A DNA stretch of 64,000 nt from CAIWHR01 sp963734575 (GCA_963734575.1 CAVTHT010000015.1:1-64000), one strand, 5' to 3'. Positions 1-8,891 are shown, counted from the stretch's first letter. Notes: generated by a model from the sequence alone, not told the origin. Numbers and translations are program-made.

Positions 1-1
1 C

Positions 2-46
2 AAGGTCGTCGAGCGTCTATTGATGGACAACGCAGACGTGCCTTGA
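2..46 (+). CDS. Possible 3' end of a gene entering from the left
   Basis: An open frame from the window edge reads KVVERLLMDNADVP and stops at TGA 44-46. It is too short to identify. The composition is protein-like, but chance cannot be excluded. From here to the next gene (47-281) I see nothing I can support. Confidence 0.25.
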   Translation, partial: KVVERLLMDNADVP

Positions 47-281
47 CCGAAGGAGTAGGGGTCGCTCGCTGCAACGGCGATCAGTAGAGCCCAACTTTGC
101 GGACTGAAGGCACGGGCCTCGGAACGCAGGCCGGTGACTTTTGGTGAGTCTGACGAGGGCAGCGGCAAAGCGGGAAGGACATCCAGCCCAGCCAGTTTCT
201 TCGGGGTCCTCCTCCTCAAGCCGACCCGAACGAAGGCGCGGTAGAGAAGGATTGCACTTCGACCGTTCGAGATCGCCGCTC

Positions 282-916
282 TTACCCGTTAGGCGGATCC
301 TTCGTCTCGACCAAGAAGTCACGTTCGCGCATAAGCGCAGTGACGGCGTCTCCAACTTTAAGCGTCATGTCATCGGCCACGGAACGAGCCAGCAGTGCGA
401 ATAGATCCCCCCGTTCGGTCGCGAGGGTTAGCTCGGTCGTGACTGTGCCGGGCCGAAGGTTGGTGATGGTGCCGGTAGCGCGGTTGCGAACATTGATCGT
501 ATCGCCCTTCTTGAGCAGCATATCGCCTTCGCGCACGCACGCAGTGACACTACTTCCCACGACCAGGCCCATTTCCTCTGCTGCGGTACGGGCAATGACG
601 GCGATGAAGTGACGGCCATCTCCAACGTCCAGCTTGATCTCGGCAGTCACACCACCCTTCTGGATATCGACAATCGTGGCAGAAAACCGATTGCGTGTGC
701 TGACCATCCCGCTACCAGTCATCAGCATCACGTCGATCTCGCGGAACAATGCGGCGATCTGGTCTCCTGGCACGAGCTCGAGCATTTCGACGGCAGAGCT
801 AGTGATCACCAGCGTGATCTCCCCCAACTCAGTGCTCATCCGGACGTTGGTTGTCGCCTTGCCCTTCTTGAGCTCATAACCTCACCGTCCAGCCGGTTGC
901 AGGCGCTAATAGCCAT
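282..916 (-). pseudogene. Triple Mop-domain molybdate-binding protein (molbindin-like), one frameshift
   Basis: Molbindins bind molybdate or tungstate oxyanions in the cytoplasm through about 65-residue Mop/TOBE modules. Three modules in tandem can be read. The first begins MAISACNRL at ATG 916, preceded by GGAGG about 9 nt upstream. The second begins STRNRF and the third NVRNRA; each has the AE(E)MGL-like core and a VTAxxRE strand. The reading frame is lost once, near 881: after NRLDGEV the next frame continues ELKKGKATTNV, so one base is missing. Repaired, the protein would be about 212 residues. Single- and double-Mop proteins are the common forms, so three in one chain is unusual. It may belong to a molybdate or nitrogenase-related neighbourhood beyond the left edge (inference). 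Confidence 0.72.
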
Positions 917-1101
917 TCTCGACAATCCTCCGTTCCGCGAGGCTAAGCTTGGGACGGCCGCTCGAATATCAAATAGTAGACAGATTCGCGGTCGCGAAAG
1001 GGAACATAGGCCCGACTCTTCAGCGCTATTCACGCGCTCTATGACCGCATACGGAATTTCGCGTTCATCGACCTCGCGTTTACATCGGCGTCGAATTCCC
1101 G

Positions 1102-1563
1102 TTGGCGTACGTTCACGGACACAATGAAATTTTGGCCCCCGCCGTCCACAAGGAGCTGGAGGGCAGGTGCGTCGGCGACGTGATCGAAGTGCCGATCGAC
1201 GGCAATCGTATCTTCGGCCCGAGAGACGAGTCGCTGGTCTTTACGGATCGCCTCGGAAACGTCCTCGAGGAGTATCGGCAGATTGGCGTCTCCATCCCGA
1301 TGGAAAACGACAGCGGTCAGACCCGCAGCTTCATTGTGACGCGGGTCGACGACACACTAACGGTCAACGGCACAACCCGCTTTGCGGCAGGGGGTCGTCT
1401 GCACGCTCGAGACACTGACGTGCGCGACGCTACCGATGAGGACGCGAAAGCCGGCGGGGCGATTAACGGGGGGGCCCAACGTCGAGCCGTCGATGATGCG
1501 ACCGCTTGCGTAGCCGCGGTGAAGGCGATGCGACGACTACGTTCCCGAACTCCTAGATCATGA
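1102..1563 (+). CDS. SlyD-like FKBP-type peptidyl-prolyl isomerase, N-terminus missing
   Basis: FKBP/SlyD proteins catalyse prolyl cis-trans isomerisation and act as folding or metallo-chaperones in the cytoplasm. The translation opens with the flap motif AYVHGHNEI, followed by HKELEGRCVGD. It then has an insert-in-flap region (residues about 30-75) and the return strand TLTVNGTTRFAAGGRLH, all in SlyD order. The usual first 25-30 residues (VSLDYTL-like strand) are absent, and the only in-frame start is a TTG at 1102 without a good ribosome site. Either the 5' end is damaged by an indel or the gene is truncated. The last 40 residues are low-complexity and match nothing I know. Confidence 0.68.
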   Translation: MAYVHGHNEILAPAVHKELEGRCVGDVIEVPIDGNRIFGPRDESLVFTDRLGNVLEEYRQIGVSIPMENDSGQTRSFIVTRVDDTLTVNGTTRFAAGGRLHARDTDVRDATDEDAKAGGAINGGAQRRAVDDATACVAAVKAMRRLRSRTPRS

Positions 1564-1579
1564 AGAAAAGAGGTGACCT

Positions 1580-1891
1580 ATGAGCGAGCAGAAACCTATC
1601 ACCAACGTTCCCGACGGGCAGATGCGCTTCTACACCACGCGTCAGAAACCGGCGAACGAAAAGGATTTCGTCGGCTATGAAACCGTCTGGAAGCCATTCC
1701 AAAAGGAAGTGGAGTACAAGGCCCAAGACGCCGTAAGCGTCACCCGGACGCCCGACGGCCCCCGGCCCGAGACGCTTCACTTCGGGCGCGCCGCCCGGAT
1801 CGGCCGCCAGGCCCTGACTGGATTGGTGCGCGACCTACACCGGCGCGCGGTGAGCGCAGCTGGTCAAGTAGAGATAAATGAAGGCGCCTAA
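1580..1891 (+). CDS. Small hypothetical protein
   Basis: A 103-residue protein starts at ATG 1580 after the ribosome-binding sequence AAGAGGTGACCT. I do not recognise the family. It is hydrophilic, with no signal peptide or membrane segment; the first 55 residues (MRFYTT, DFVGYETVWKPF) look like a folded domain. The C-terminal third is Arg/Gly-rich and could be out of frame. It follows the SlyD-like gene by 16 nt, so the two are probably co-transcribed, and its stop overlaps the 3' end of the convergent gene by 4 nt. Confidence 0.5.
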   Translation: MSEQKPITNVPDGQMRFYTTRQKPANEKDFVGYETVWKPFQKEVEYKAQDAVSVTRTPDGPRPETLHFGRAARIGRQALTGLVRDLHRRAVSAAGQVEINEGA

Positions 1892-2363
1892 GATCCGCAG
1901 GCGGTCGCGAACCGTGAGTTCGCGTCACGTTCTTGCCCGTCACGCGTGCCGGCCAGTCGCGGGAGCGTCTCCAAGAGCCCGGCGTGCGCACAGAACGAGC
2001 GGTAATCTCGTCCTTGCCTTTTCCTTGCCCCCACGCGCGGCAAGTACGCCACCTAGGACATACCGCGCACCCTTGATGAAGTCTGACCGCTGCGGCTGGT
2101 GATTCGCACCCGAGCCGACGCACGACACCGGCCAGCAGTGTCGAGGGGACGAACGCCGGAGCCTTGCTTGCGCGACCGCGCTCGGTGATGGCGAGGGCTT
2201 CCAGCAGAGCCTCGCTATCTGCACTTTGTTCGAACTTCTCGATCTCTCGACGGTGGGCGAGCACCAATCGCGCATCACTGATCCATTGGGAGCATGTCGC
2301 GACGAAACCGTGTACGGTCTCGGCAATGCCTGCTCGCACACACCCTGTCGATGAGGAGTTCAT
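1888..2363 (-). pseudogene. Cys-motif protein resembling DUF6455, frameshifted
   Basis: From ATG 2363, with GAAGGA 6-7 nt upstream, the frame reads through a helical region (SDARLVLAHRREIEKFEQ) and then LLAGVVRRLG. A CxxCx5CxxW cluster (CAVCPRWRTCRAW) follows. At about 2006 the frame is lost; the +1 frame continues YRSFCAHAGLLETLPRL and stops at TAG 1888-1890. The layout (short helix, LLxxxLxxLG, spaced cysteines, then an FCxxAxLL tail) matches what I recall of DUF6455-type small proteins. That assignment is tentative and the cofactor, if any, is unknown. It converges on the preceding plus-strand gene. Confidence 0.42.
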
Positions 2364-2465
2364 GACATCCTTCTTTCGGGTTGCATTTTGCACAAGCGTA
2401 GCGCGTTGGTACCGTACTGCCTTGATGCCGATCAAGCTCACAGAGTGGCACGGAGTAGTTTCAGG

Positions 2466-3369
2466 TCACGACACGATGTAATACATGCCCGTCATGAGTA
2501 ACACGACAGCAACGAAGGTCCTGAGCGCCTTTTCGTTGAAGTACTGGTTAAGCACTGGGCCCAATAAAGAGCCGACCAGCACACCGGGTACTTCGGTTGC
2601 CACCAGCATCCAATCGACATGGACGCGCAACGCAAGGTAAGCCAGTACGCTCACGGCGAGCGGAATCATGAGCGCTACCAAGCTTGTCCCTACCACGATG
2701 TACATCGGTAATAGCAGTATGCTTCCTAGAAAGGGAGTGACCAGAAACCCACCGCCCACGCCGAACAGTGAAGCCAAAAACGACAGGCAAAAGCCACCCA
2801 CGATCGCGGCCCACGGACTGAAGTCGAAATTTTCGCCGCCGAAGCGCACCCGAATGCGGTTCCAGCTGATGTGCGTCGTGCGCGGCGCTTGCTCCGCGCC
2901 AAGCTGCCCTTCACGCCGCCGACACGAACGCGCTGCGCCACACGCTCGGAGGCATGACGCGCGCGCTGATGACCGACGTGCTGCACTAGAGCCTTCGCCC
3001 ACCCTTCAGTACAGCACGCGCGCGGCGACGAGCGTAACCAAGACACCGAACGCACTGCGATAAAGAGTCATGTCGGCCACGTAGAACTTCGATAACCATG
3101 AACCGCACACCGCGCCGATCGGGGCGCCAATGCCGTACAAAAGAGCCACGCCCCACGCCAGGCGGCGCTGACGATAGTAAACCGGGACTGAAACCAGCCG
3201 ACTGGTGAATTCGAGAATTTGATTCACCACCTTGATCATATTGGGATCGGTAACCCCCAGGATCGAAATGTGTCCAACTCCCACCAGAATCCCGCCACCC
3301 CCGCCGCCCATGGACATGAGCATGCCGGCGAGCGCTTCACCACCCAAACGCAACGAGGAGGTGAGTCAA
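2466..3369 (-). pseudogene. TauE/SafE (TSUP) family membrane permease, frameshifted
   Basis: TSUP proteins are inner-membrane carriers for sulfonates, sulfite or other small anions. The N-terminal half has the glycine-rich loop GMLMSMGGGGGG, the DMTLYRSAFGVL segment and several membrane helices. The C-terminal half carries the second repeat loop, SLFGVGGGFLVTPFLG, and about four further helices. Between them the annotated frame meets TGA at 3006-3008. A neighbouring frame reads sensibly as YEGWAKALVQHVG and beyond, until the RTTHISW segment near 2885. Two compensating indels therefore explain the break better than a true stop. A third indel near 3340 separates LTHLLVAFG from the rest. Substrate cannot be inferred. 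Confidence 0.68.
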
Positions 3370-3738
3370 GTTACCAAGTCCGATCAGCCCGCAGAGGTAC
3401 CGCGCTCGGCCGGCCGGCGCGCGTCGCAGTGCCGCGGCGTCCTCGGCTCCGAGCGATGTAGGTCTTTGCTGGGAATTCTGGGACAGGGGGCCGGAAGCGC
3501 GGTCGTTGGCCCTGAGCGCGGCCCGCATGACTGCATCGGATGCCAGCCCTCCGTTGGATGACGTAGCCAAAGCACCTCGTCAATCTGTCGCAAACAGGAC
3601 AAAAGGGGCCACGCGCATAGATGTCCGTTATCGCTGAATCAGCAAATTCACCAGCTGCGCTGAAACTTCCGGAGCACACTCAAAACGCGTGCGCATCAAA
3701 CATTTCCCGATGTGCGGCTTCACCTTCGGAGGTTTCGA
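3370..3738. other. Intergenic region without a recognisable gene
   Basis: Open frames exist on both strands, but none shows a domain, signal peptide or convincing ribosome site. The divergent arrangement of the TSUP gene and the CBS gene implies promoters here; I cannot pick out clear -35/-10 boxes. GGAGG at 3728-3732 is the ribosome site of the CBS gene. Confidence 0.4.
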
Positions 3739-4347
3739 ATGGAACGCATTCACCAGCCACTGTCCTCGCAAGCGTTGCCCCCGAGCACGACATTTCAGCA
3801 GCCGCTGCTGGCGGCGGGTCGACGCGTGACCGTGCACGACTCGGCGTACGAAGTTATGACTGATTTCAGAGTTATCCGGGCGATCACTGTACCGGTCTCG
3901 TTATCCATGGATTACGCCGCCCAGCGCATGCGCGCCAACAGTGTTCATCTTCTTCTTGTCGTCGATGAACAGAATACGATCCTCGGACTCATCACGTCGA
4001 CGGACATCGAAGGCGAAAAGCCGCTCCTGGCGATGCATCGTTTAGGGGTGCGTCGGTACGAGCTCAGCGTGGGCGATGTCATGACGCCGCGCGATCGGAT
4101 CGAAGTGATCGCCATGGCCGATGTGCGGCGCGCGCGCGTCGGAGACGTTCTGGCGACATTGACTTCGGTGGGCCGACAGCATGCGATGGTCATGGACCGT
4201 GACGACGCTGGTCGTCCGATTGTGCGTGGCCTGTTCGCACTGTCGCAGCGCAGCACGCAGTTGGGCATGTCGTTGCATACGTTCGAGATCGCCCGGTCGT
4301 TTGCCGAAGTGGAAAAGGGCGCTCGCCCATTGATGCTCGCATCGTAA
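3739..4347 (+). CDS. CBS-domain pair protein
   Basis: CBS pairs sense adenosyl ligands or ions and are often regulatory. I prefer ATG 3739 (MERIHQPLSS) over the upstream GTG/ATG because GGAGG sits 6 nt before it. The 202-residue protein has a first CBS motif around YAAQRMRANSVHLLLVVD with ILGLITSTDI. The second is around SVGDVMTPRDRIEVI with VRGLFALSQ and a VGRQHAMVMD strand. There is no attached transporter or enzyme domain. It precedes the tripartite transporter by about 180 nt, but nothing shows they share a function. Confidence 0.75.
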   Translation: MERIHQPLSSQALPPSTTFQQPLLAAGRRVTVHDSAYEVMTDFRVIRAITVPVSLSMDYAAQRMRANSVHLLLVVDEQNTILGLITSTDIEGEKPLLAMHRLGVRRYELSVGDVMTPRDRIEVIAMADVRRARVGDVLATLTSVGRQHAMVMDRDDAGRPIVRGLFALSQRSTQLGMSLHTFEIARSFAEVEKGARPLMLAS

Positions 4348-4526
4348 ATCTTCTGCACAGGAAGTCACGCCCGCAACACGCCCAAGTGTCAAAAAGGCGA
4401 CACATTTACGCATAAAGTTCTGCTATAAGTCCATCCAGCTCCACGGAGCATCACAACAAGTGCGCCGCGACGGCAAGTGGGTCGCGAGCGCCGCCGAAGT
4501 GTAATGGCGGTGATAGGAGGATGGCT

Positions 4527-5490
4527 ATGCGCTTGTGGTACGCGCGTGAGTGTCGCGCCCTGTTCGCAGCTTCCTGCGTGTTAGCATTGCTCACGGCGGG
4601 CAGTGCCCTCGGCGCCCCCGATTATCCCGCGCGACCCATTGATCTCATCGTCCCATGGGGCACGGGTGGCGGCGCCGATTACATCGGTCGTGCGCTCGCC
4701 AAAGAGCTGCAGCCTGTACTAGGGGTGTCCTTACCCGTGCTCAACGTCCCGGGTGGGACCGGGCAGACCGGGCTCATCAAAATGCGCGACGGGGAAAGCG
4801 GACGGCTATACCATCGAAGAGGTCACCTCCGAGACGGTGCTGCTCGAAGTAACCGGCAAGCCGCTGTTCAAACTCTCCGATTTCATCTGTCTCGCGGTGG
4901 TTGATCAGCAGAATGCGGGCTTGCTGGTGCGCACCGATAGTCCGTTCAAGACGTGGGATGATGTCATCGCTGCCGCCAAGACGCGCCGCGTCAGCGTGGC
5001 CTTTGATGGTTACGGAAGCTCGGGCGACCTGATCGTGAACTACCTCAGCCGGAAGCTGGGTGTCAAGTTCGATCTGGTTCCGTACGACAAGCCCGGTGAG
5101 CGGATTGCATCGTTGCTCGGCGGGCACAATGACCTGCTGTTCACGCAGCCCGGCGACGTCGTGACCTACATCAACGGCAAGCAGCTCCGACCGATCCTGA
5201 TGTTCAGCGACGGGAAAGATCCGAAGTTTCCGGACGTGCCGGTGTCGAAGGATGCCGGGTTGTCGGCATCGCTGATCCACTTCCGCGCAATGTTCGTGAA
5301 AAAAGGAACGCCGCCGGAGATCGTGCAGCGACTGACCGAAGCGGTGATCAAAGCTACGGCGTCGCCGGGATACAAGGCCGCGCTCGAATACGAAGGCGCG
5401 CTGTCGAATTCGGTCGTCTCCGCGGATCAAGCACAGTCATTTATCGACAAGTGGCTGCAGGACGCGCGGCGCATCAAGCAACCGAAATAG
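4527..5490 (+). pseudogene. tctC: TctC/Bug-type periplasmic receptor of a tripartite tricarboxylate transporter, one frameshift
   Basis: This is the extracytoplasmic solute receptor that would deliver carboxylates to the TctB/TctA pair directly downstream. ATG 4527 lies 6 nt after AGGAGG; the ATG at 4521 directly abuts it and is less likely. A signal peptide (VLALLTAGSALGA) precedes the family hallmark YPARPIDLIVPWGTGGGADY. The frame breaks at 4791-4794: GACGGGGAAA carries one G too many, and removing it joins IKMRDG to KADGYTI. The rest (GDVVTYINGKQLRPIL, KKGTPPEIVQRLTEAV) is complete to TAG 5490. A homopolymer indel of this kind is a common sequencing error. The ligand is unknown. Confidence 0.8.
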
Positions 5491-5542
5491 CGGGCGCAGG
5501 TCGTTCGCGCCGTCGCGATTGCCGCGCGAGGAGGGAGCCGCG

Positions 5543-6097
5543 ATGAGACGCGTTGACGCCAAAGTAGTGGGTCCTTATGCCGTTGCATTGGCGGCAAGCG
5601 CATTGTTCTATTTCCAGGCGCTGCAGATCGCGCCAGCGGATGGTCAGTTGGGCGCAGATCTGTGGCCAAAGACGATCTTGCTGCTGGCAATGCTGACCTG
5701 CGTCTGGGAAATCGTCCGCAGTGTCACCGGTAGTGGGCGCGCGTCCGACAGCACGAAGACGAACCATGCCGACCAATCGGCAGTAGCGAGGGGCAACCCC
5801 GCCGAAAGCAGGGGTGATGTTCCCAGCTACGCCCCATGGGTGGGTATCGGCCTCACTATCGCCTATGTGACCGCGTTCCCCTGGCTGGGCTATGCGCTCT
5901 CGACCTTCCTGTACATGGCCGCGTTCGTATACTTTGGCAATTATCGTCGGCCGGTGGTGGCTTTTGGCGTGGCACTGGTGGCGAGCCTCGCCTTCATGTT
6001 CTTGTTCATGCGCGTCGTATACGTGTCTCTGCCGATTGGTGTGGATCCATTTGCGCGCTTCTCCACATTGCTGATGCAGGCCATGGGTGTCGAGTAG
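5543..6097 (+). CDS. tctB: TctB small membrane subunit of tripartite tricarboxylate transporter
   Basis: This four-helix membrane subunit pairs with TctA to energise uptake. The start is ATG 5543 (MRRVDAKVV), with GAGGAGGGA about 8 nt upstream; the GTG-like position at 5519 lacks a site. The 184-residue product has helices near residues 10-30 and 40-55, a hydrophilic linker, and helices near 95-115 and 125-160, ending in the VSLPIGVDPFA turn typical of TctB. It lies 53 nt after the receptor gene and 13 nt before tctA, so the three form one operon. Confidence 0.85.
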   Translation: MRRVDAKVVGPYAVALAASALFYFQALQIAPADGQLGADLWPKTILLLAMLTCVWEIVRSVTGSGRASDSTKTNHADQSAVARGNPAESRGDVPSYAPWVGIGLTIAYVTAFPWLGYALSTFLYMAAFVYFGNYRRPVVAFGVALVASLAFMFLFMRVVYVSLPIGVDPFARFSTLLMQAMGVE

Positions 6098-6109
6098 TTC
6101 GGAGGCCCA

Positions 6110-7630
6110 GTGCATACCTTCATCACCGATCTTGGAGTGGGATTCGCCCACGTCCTAGTGCCCTATAACATGCTGATGCTCACCATCGGCATCCTGATCG
6201 GTATGGCGGTATCGATCATGCCCGGGCTGGGTCTGGTGATGGGCATCGTACTGACGCTGCCGTTCACGTATGCCATGGACATCGAACCGGCGATCATTCT
6301 ACTCACTGCCATCTACATCGCGGGCACCTATGGCGGGTGCTTCACCGCAATCCTATACAAAATCCCCGGCGAGCCGTCCGACGTTCCGCTACTCTGGGAT
6401 GGCTACAACATGAATTTGAAGGGCGAGGCATCCAAAGCGCTTGGTTGGGCATTGGTGGCGGCGCTGATTGGCGGACTTGTTTCTTCGGCGGTCATGGTGT
6501 CGCTCGCGGGTCCTTTCGCAAAGTTCGCGTTGACCTTCGACTCACCCGATTACTTCGCCATCATTGTGCTCGGTCTTGCCACCGTAGTTTGTCTCGCAAC
6601 GAGCTCGCTTGCTCAGGCATTCATGAGCCTCTTCTTTGGCCTGATCATTGCCACAGTGGGGATTGACAGTACTTATGGCGCCCAGCGATTCACGTTTGAC
6701 CAGCCGCTGTTTGCGGGCGGAATCAACTACATTACCGTGCTGGTGGGCGCGTACGGGTTGGGCGAAGTGTTCACACGTTTTGGCCACACCCTCAAGATTG
6801 ATTCCAAAGCCACCGCTCGCCCCGACGTAGCCACCCGCTTTCCCTCGATGCGCGAGCTGTGGGCGATGCGCTATACCGTCTCGCGCAGCACTGTCGTAGG
6901 TACCGTGCTTGGGGTGGTGCCCGGTGCCGGTGCGGTGATCACATCTTTTGTAGCGTATGGCATCGAGCGGCAATACTCGAAGCGACGTCACGAGCTTGGC
7001 TCCGGCGTACCGGAAGGGATCGTCGCACCGCAGATCGCATCAACCGCATCGGTGGCGGGACACATGGTGCCGCTGCTCGCCCTGGGCATTCCGGGCAGCG
7101 GGGCGACGGCCGTGATCCTGGGGGCGTTCTTGTTGCACGGCGTGCAGCCCGGCCCCCAAATCTTTGTGGCACATCCCGATACGGCCTATGCAATTCTCGC
7201 GTCGCTCTTCGTGGGTGTGCTGGGCATGTGCCTGATTGGGTTCTTCTGGATTAGACTGGTCGTTAAGGTGCTGCTTATCCCGCAGCCGATCATCATCGCG
7301 GTGGTCGTGCTCTTTTGCGTGGTTGGAGCCTATGCCGAGCGTAACAGTTTCGCTGATGTTGGAATGATTCTCGTATTCGGAATCATCGGTTACCTGTTCG
7401 ATCGGTTTGGTTTTCCGATTGCCCCGATGGTCCTCGGAACGATTCTTGGACCTCTCGCCGAGACTTCCTTCCTGCGCACCATGATACGTTACGAAAATGA
7501 CTGGACGACGTTCTTCCGCCGTCCAATCAGCTGTACCCTGTTGTTGCTCGCGATTGCGGCATTCGTTCTTCCAATCATTTCCAGGCTCCGACGGCATCGG
7601 CAGACCGTTGCGCTTCAGGTCAGCACCTGA
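6110..7630 (+). CDS. tctA: TctA large membrane subunit of tripartite tricarboxylate transporter
   Basis: This is the 12-helix permease of the TTT family, driving carboxylate uptake with the receptor upstream. Translation starts at GTG 6110, 5-8 nt after GGAGG. The 506-residue length is normal for TctA. Diagnostic features include the first loop IGMAVSIMPGLG, the segment YIAGTYGGCFTAILYKIPGEP, and the second conserved loop LGVVPGAGAVITSFVAYGIE. The symmetric GHMVPLLALGIPGSGATAV is also present. The reading frame is intact, which contrasts with its receptor. A hairpin follows the stop codon. Confidence 0.93.
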   Translation: MHTFITDLGVGFAHVLVPYNMLMLTIGILIGMAVSIMPGLGLVMGIVLTLPFTYAMDIEPAIILLTAIYIAGTYGGCFTAILYKIPGEPSDVPLLWDGYNMNLKGEASKALGWALVAALIGGLVSSAVMVSLAGPFAKFALTFDSPDYFAIIVLGLATVVCLATSSLAQAFMSLFFGLIIATVGIDSTYGAQRFTFDQPLFAGGINYITVLVGAYGLGEVFTRFGHTLKIDSKATARPDVATRFPSMRELWAMRYTVSRSTVVGTVLGVVPGAGAVITSFVAYGIERQYSKRRHELGSGVPEGIVAPQIASTASVAGHMVPLLALGIPGSGATAVILGAFLLHGVQPGPQIFVAHPDTAYAILASLFVGVLGMCLIGFFWIRLVVKVLLIPQPIIIAVVVLFCVVGAYAERNSFADVGMILVFGIIGYLFDRFGFPIAPMVLGTILGPLAETSFLRTMIRYENDWTTFFRRPISCTLLLLAIAAFVLPIISRLRRHRQTVALQVST

Positions 7631-7636
7631 AGCGCG

Positions 7637-7658
7637 AATGAGGGCCTGGAGCCTCATT
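7637..7658 (+). terminator. Possible terminator hairpin after tctA
   Basis: AATGAGG and CCTCATT form a perfect 7-bp stem with an 8-nt loop, starting 6 nt after the tctA stop. There is no following T tract, so it would be a weak intrinsic terminator or only an mRNA 3' stabiliser. Confidence 0.35.
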
Positions 7659-7698
7659 GTCATGGGACAACTGCCACGGCAGCGCATGAGATCGATCC

Positions 7699-7796
7699 TG
7701 ACGTTCCCCCCGTTCCGCGTCAGTTCATAAGCAGAATTTCGCAGCTGTGACGTTCCCCCCGTTCCGCGTCAGTTCATAAGCAGAATTTCGCAGCTG
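7699..7796. repeat. 49-bp tandem duplication at the IS end
   Basis: The 49-bp unit beginning TGACGTTCCCCCCGTTCC and ending GCAGCTG occurs twice head to tail (7699-7747 and 7748-7796) without mismatches. It contains the terminal inverted repeat of the IS3-type element and the end of its transposase reading frame. The inner copy is the natural element end; the outer copy has been added. Confidence 0.9.
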
Positions 7797-8637
7797 CGTG
7801 GGCTCCGCTCCTGACCACGTCGGGCGAACTCGCTGGGGGTCAGATGGCCCAACGAACCGTGGGGTCGCCGATGATTGTAGTCGTCTCGCCAAGCGCGCAG
7901 CGTGTCGCGTGCATGCTCGAGCGACGTGAACTCGGTGACGTTCAGGCACTCGTCCCGCAAGCGCCCGTTAAACGACTAGATCAGCCCGTTTTCCACGGGC
8001 TTGCCGGGCCGAATGAAGTCGAGCTGTACACCGCGTCGCCACGCCCATTCGTCCAGCGCTCTGGAGGTGAATTCAGTGCCATGATCAACAGTGATCGCCC
8101 TGGGCAACGGCCGGTGTTGCGCGACTCATCGAGGACGTTCGCGACGCTGCTACCTGTGAGCGAAAAGCCCGGCTCAACTGACACACTCTCGCGACTCCAC
8201 TGATCGATCACGGTCAAGATCCGAAACGACCGCCCATCAAGCAGCTGATCGTGCACGAAGTCCATGCTCCAGTGCTGATTGGCGGCCGTTGGCATCGGCA
8301 CCGGGCCGCGGTGTAGGCTCAGGCGCTTGCGTCGCCGCACTCGCATCCGCACTTGCAACCCGTCGAGGCGATAGAGCCGGTGCACGCGTTTGCGGTTGAT
8401 CAGCCAGCCCTCGCGTCGCAGCAGGACGTGAATGCGCAAGTAGCCAAAGCGCGGGCGGTTCAGGGCGAGCTCCCGGATGCGCATCCGCAGCGGCGTCTGA
8501 TCCTTGGCGTGGCTGCGGCGATACCAGGTCGAGCGGCGCAACAGTGCAAGCCGACACGCCTGCTGCACGCTCGTCCCGAACTGTTCGCGGATCCAGTGGG
8601 CGAGCTCGCGGCGACGGACCGGCTTCAGACTTTTTTT
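7769..8637 (-). pseudogene. IS3-family transposase OrfB, inactivated
   Basis: This is the catalytic DDE integrase of the IS. The helix-turn-helix-like HTH_21 region (RFGYLRIHVLLRREGW), the first catalytic aspartate (WSMDFVHD) and the TVDHGTEFTS second aspartate are all recognisable, but not in one frame. A one-base indel near 8123 shifts the frame after VANVLDE. In the restored frame the sequence reads PGKPVENGLI, then TAG (7976-7978), then SFNGRLRDECLN. Relatives have glutamate at that point (IESFNG), and it is the third catalytic residue. A GAG-to-TAG change would both truncate and disarm the enzyme. The last 60 residues remain open to 7769. Confidence 0.85.
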
Positions 8638-8891
8638 CGCAGCACCTCTTGCAGAATGTGGCGATCGAGCGTCAGATCGGCCACCACGCGCTTGAGCCGC
8701 GCGTTCTCCTCTTCCAGCATCCGCAGCTTGCGCAACTCGGTGATGCCCAGGTTGGCGAACTTCTTCTTCCACACATAGAAGGTCGCCTCCGACACCCCGA
8801 GCTGGCGGCAAACATCGCCGACTGGGGACCCGGCCTCTGCCTGGCGCAGCGCGTACGCGATCTGCTCCTCGGTGAACCGTGACTTCTTCAT
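8625..8891 (-). CDS. IS3-family transposase OrfA
   Basis: An 88-residue helix-turn-helix DNA-binding subunit (MKKSRFTEEQIAYALRQ, then VCRQLGVSEATFYVWKKK). It is followed by a leucine-zipper-like segment (RKLRMLEEENARLKRVV) used for multimerisation. The length and frame are intact, with GGAGAGGCGC upstream of ATG 8891. In this family OrfA alone regulates transposition, and an OrfAB fusion made by -1 frameshifting is the transposase. Confidence 0.93.
   Translation of the reverse strand: MKKSRFTEEQIAYALRQAEAGSPVGDVCRQLGVSEATFYVWKKKFANLGITELRKLRMLEEENARLKRVVADLTLDRHILQEVLRKKV
8630..8637 (-). other. Programmed -1 frameshift site of the IS
   Basis: On the coding strand the end of orfA reads CGA AAA AAA GTC TGA. 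The A-AAA-AAG heptamer is the classic slippery sequence of IS3 elements and lies 3-10 nt before the orfA stop. It places ribosomes in the OrfB frame (KKSLKPVRRRELAHW). This is the one frameshift in the window that I regard as functional in origin. Confidence 0.7.

Noticed and set aside
4396..4503. A short plus-strand frame ending VRRDGKWVASAAEV before the transporter operon
   Set aside because: No start codon with a ribosome site, no recognisable family, and it overlaps the likely promoter of the receptor gene.
7699..7796. Start of a CRISPR array
   Set aside because: Only two units, directly adjacent with no spacer, and they contain an IS end. No cas genes in the window.
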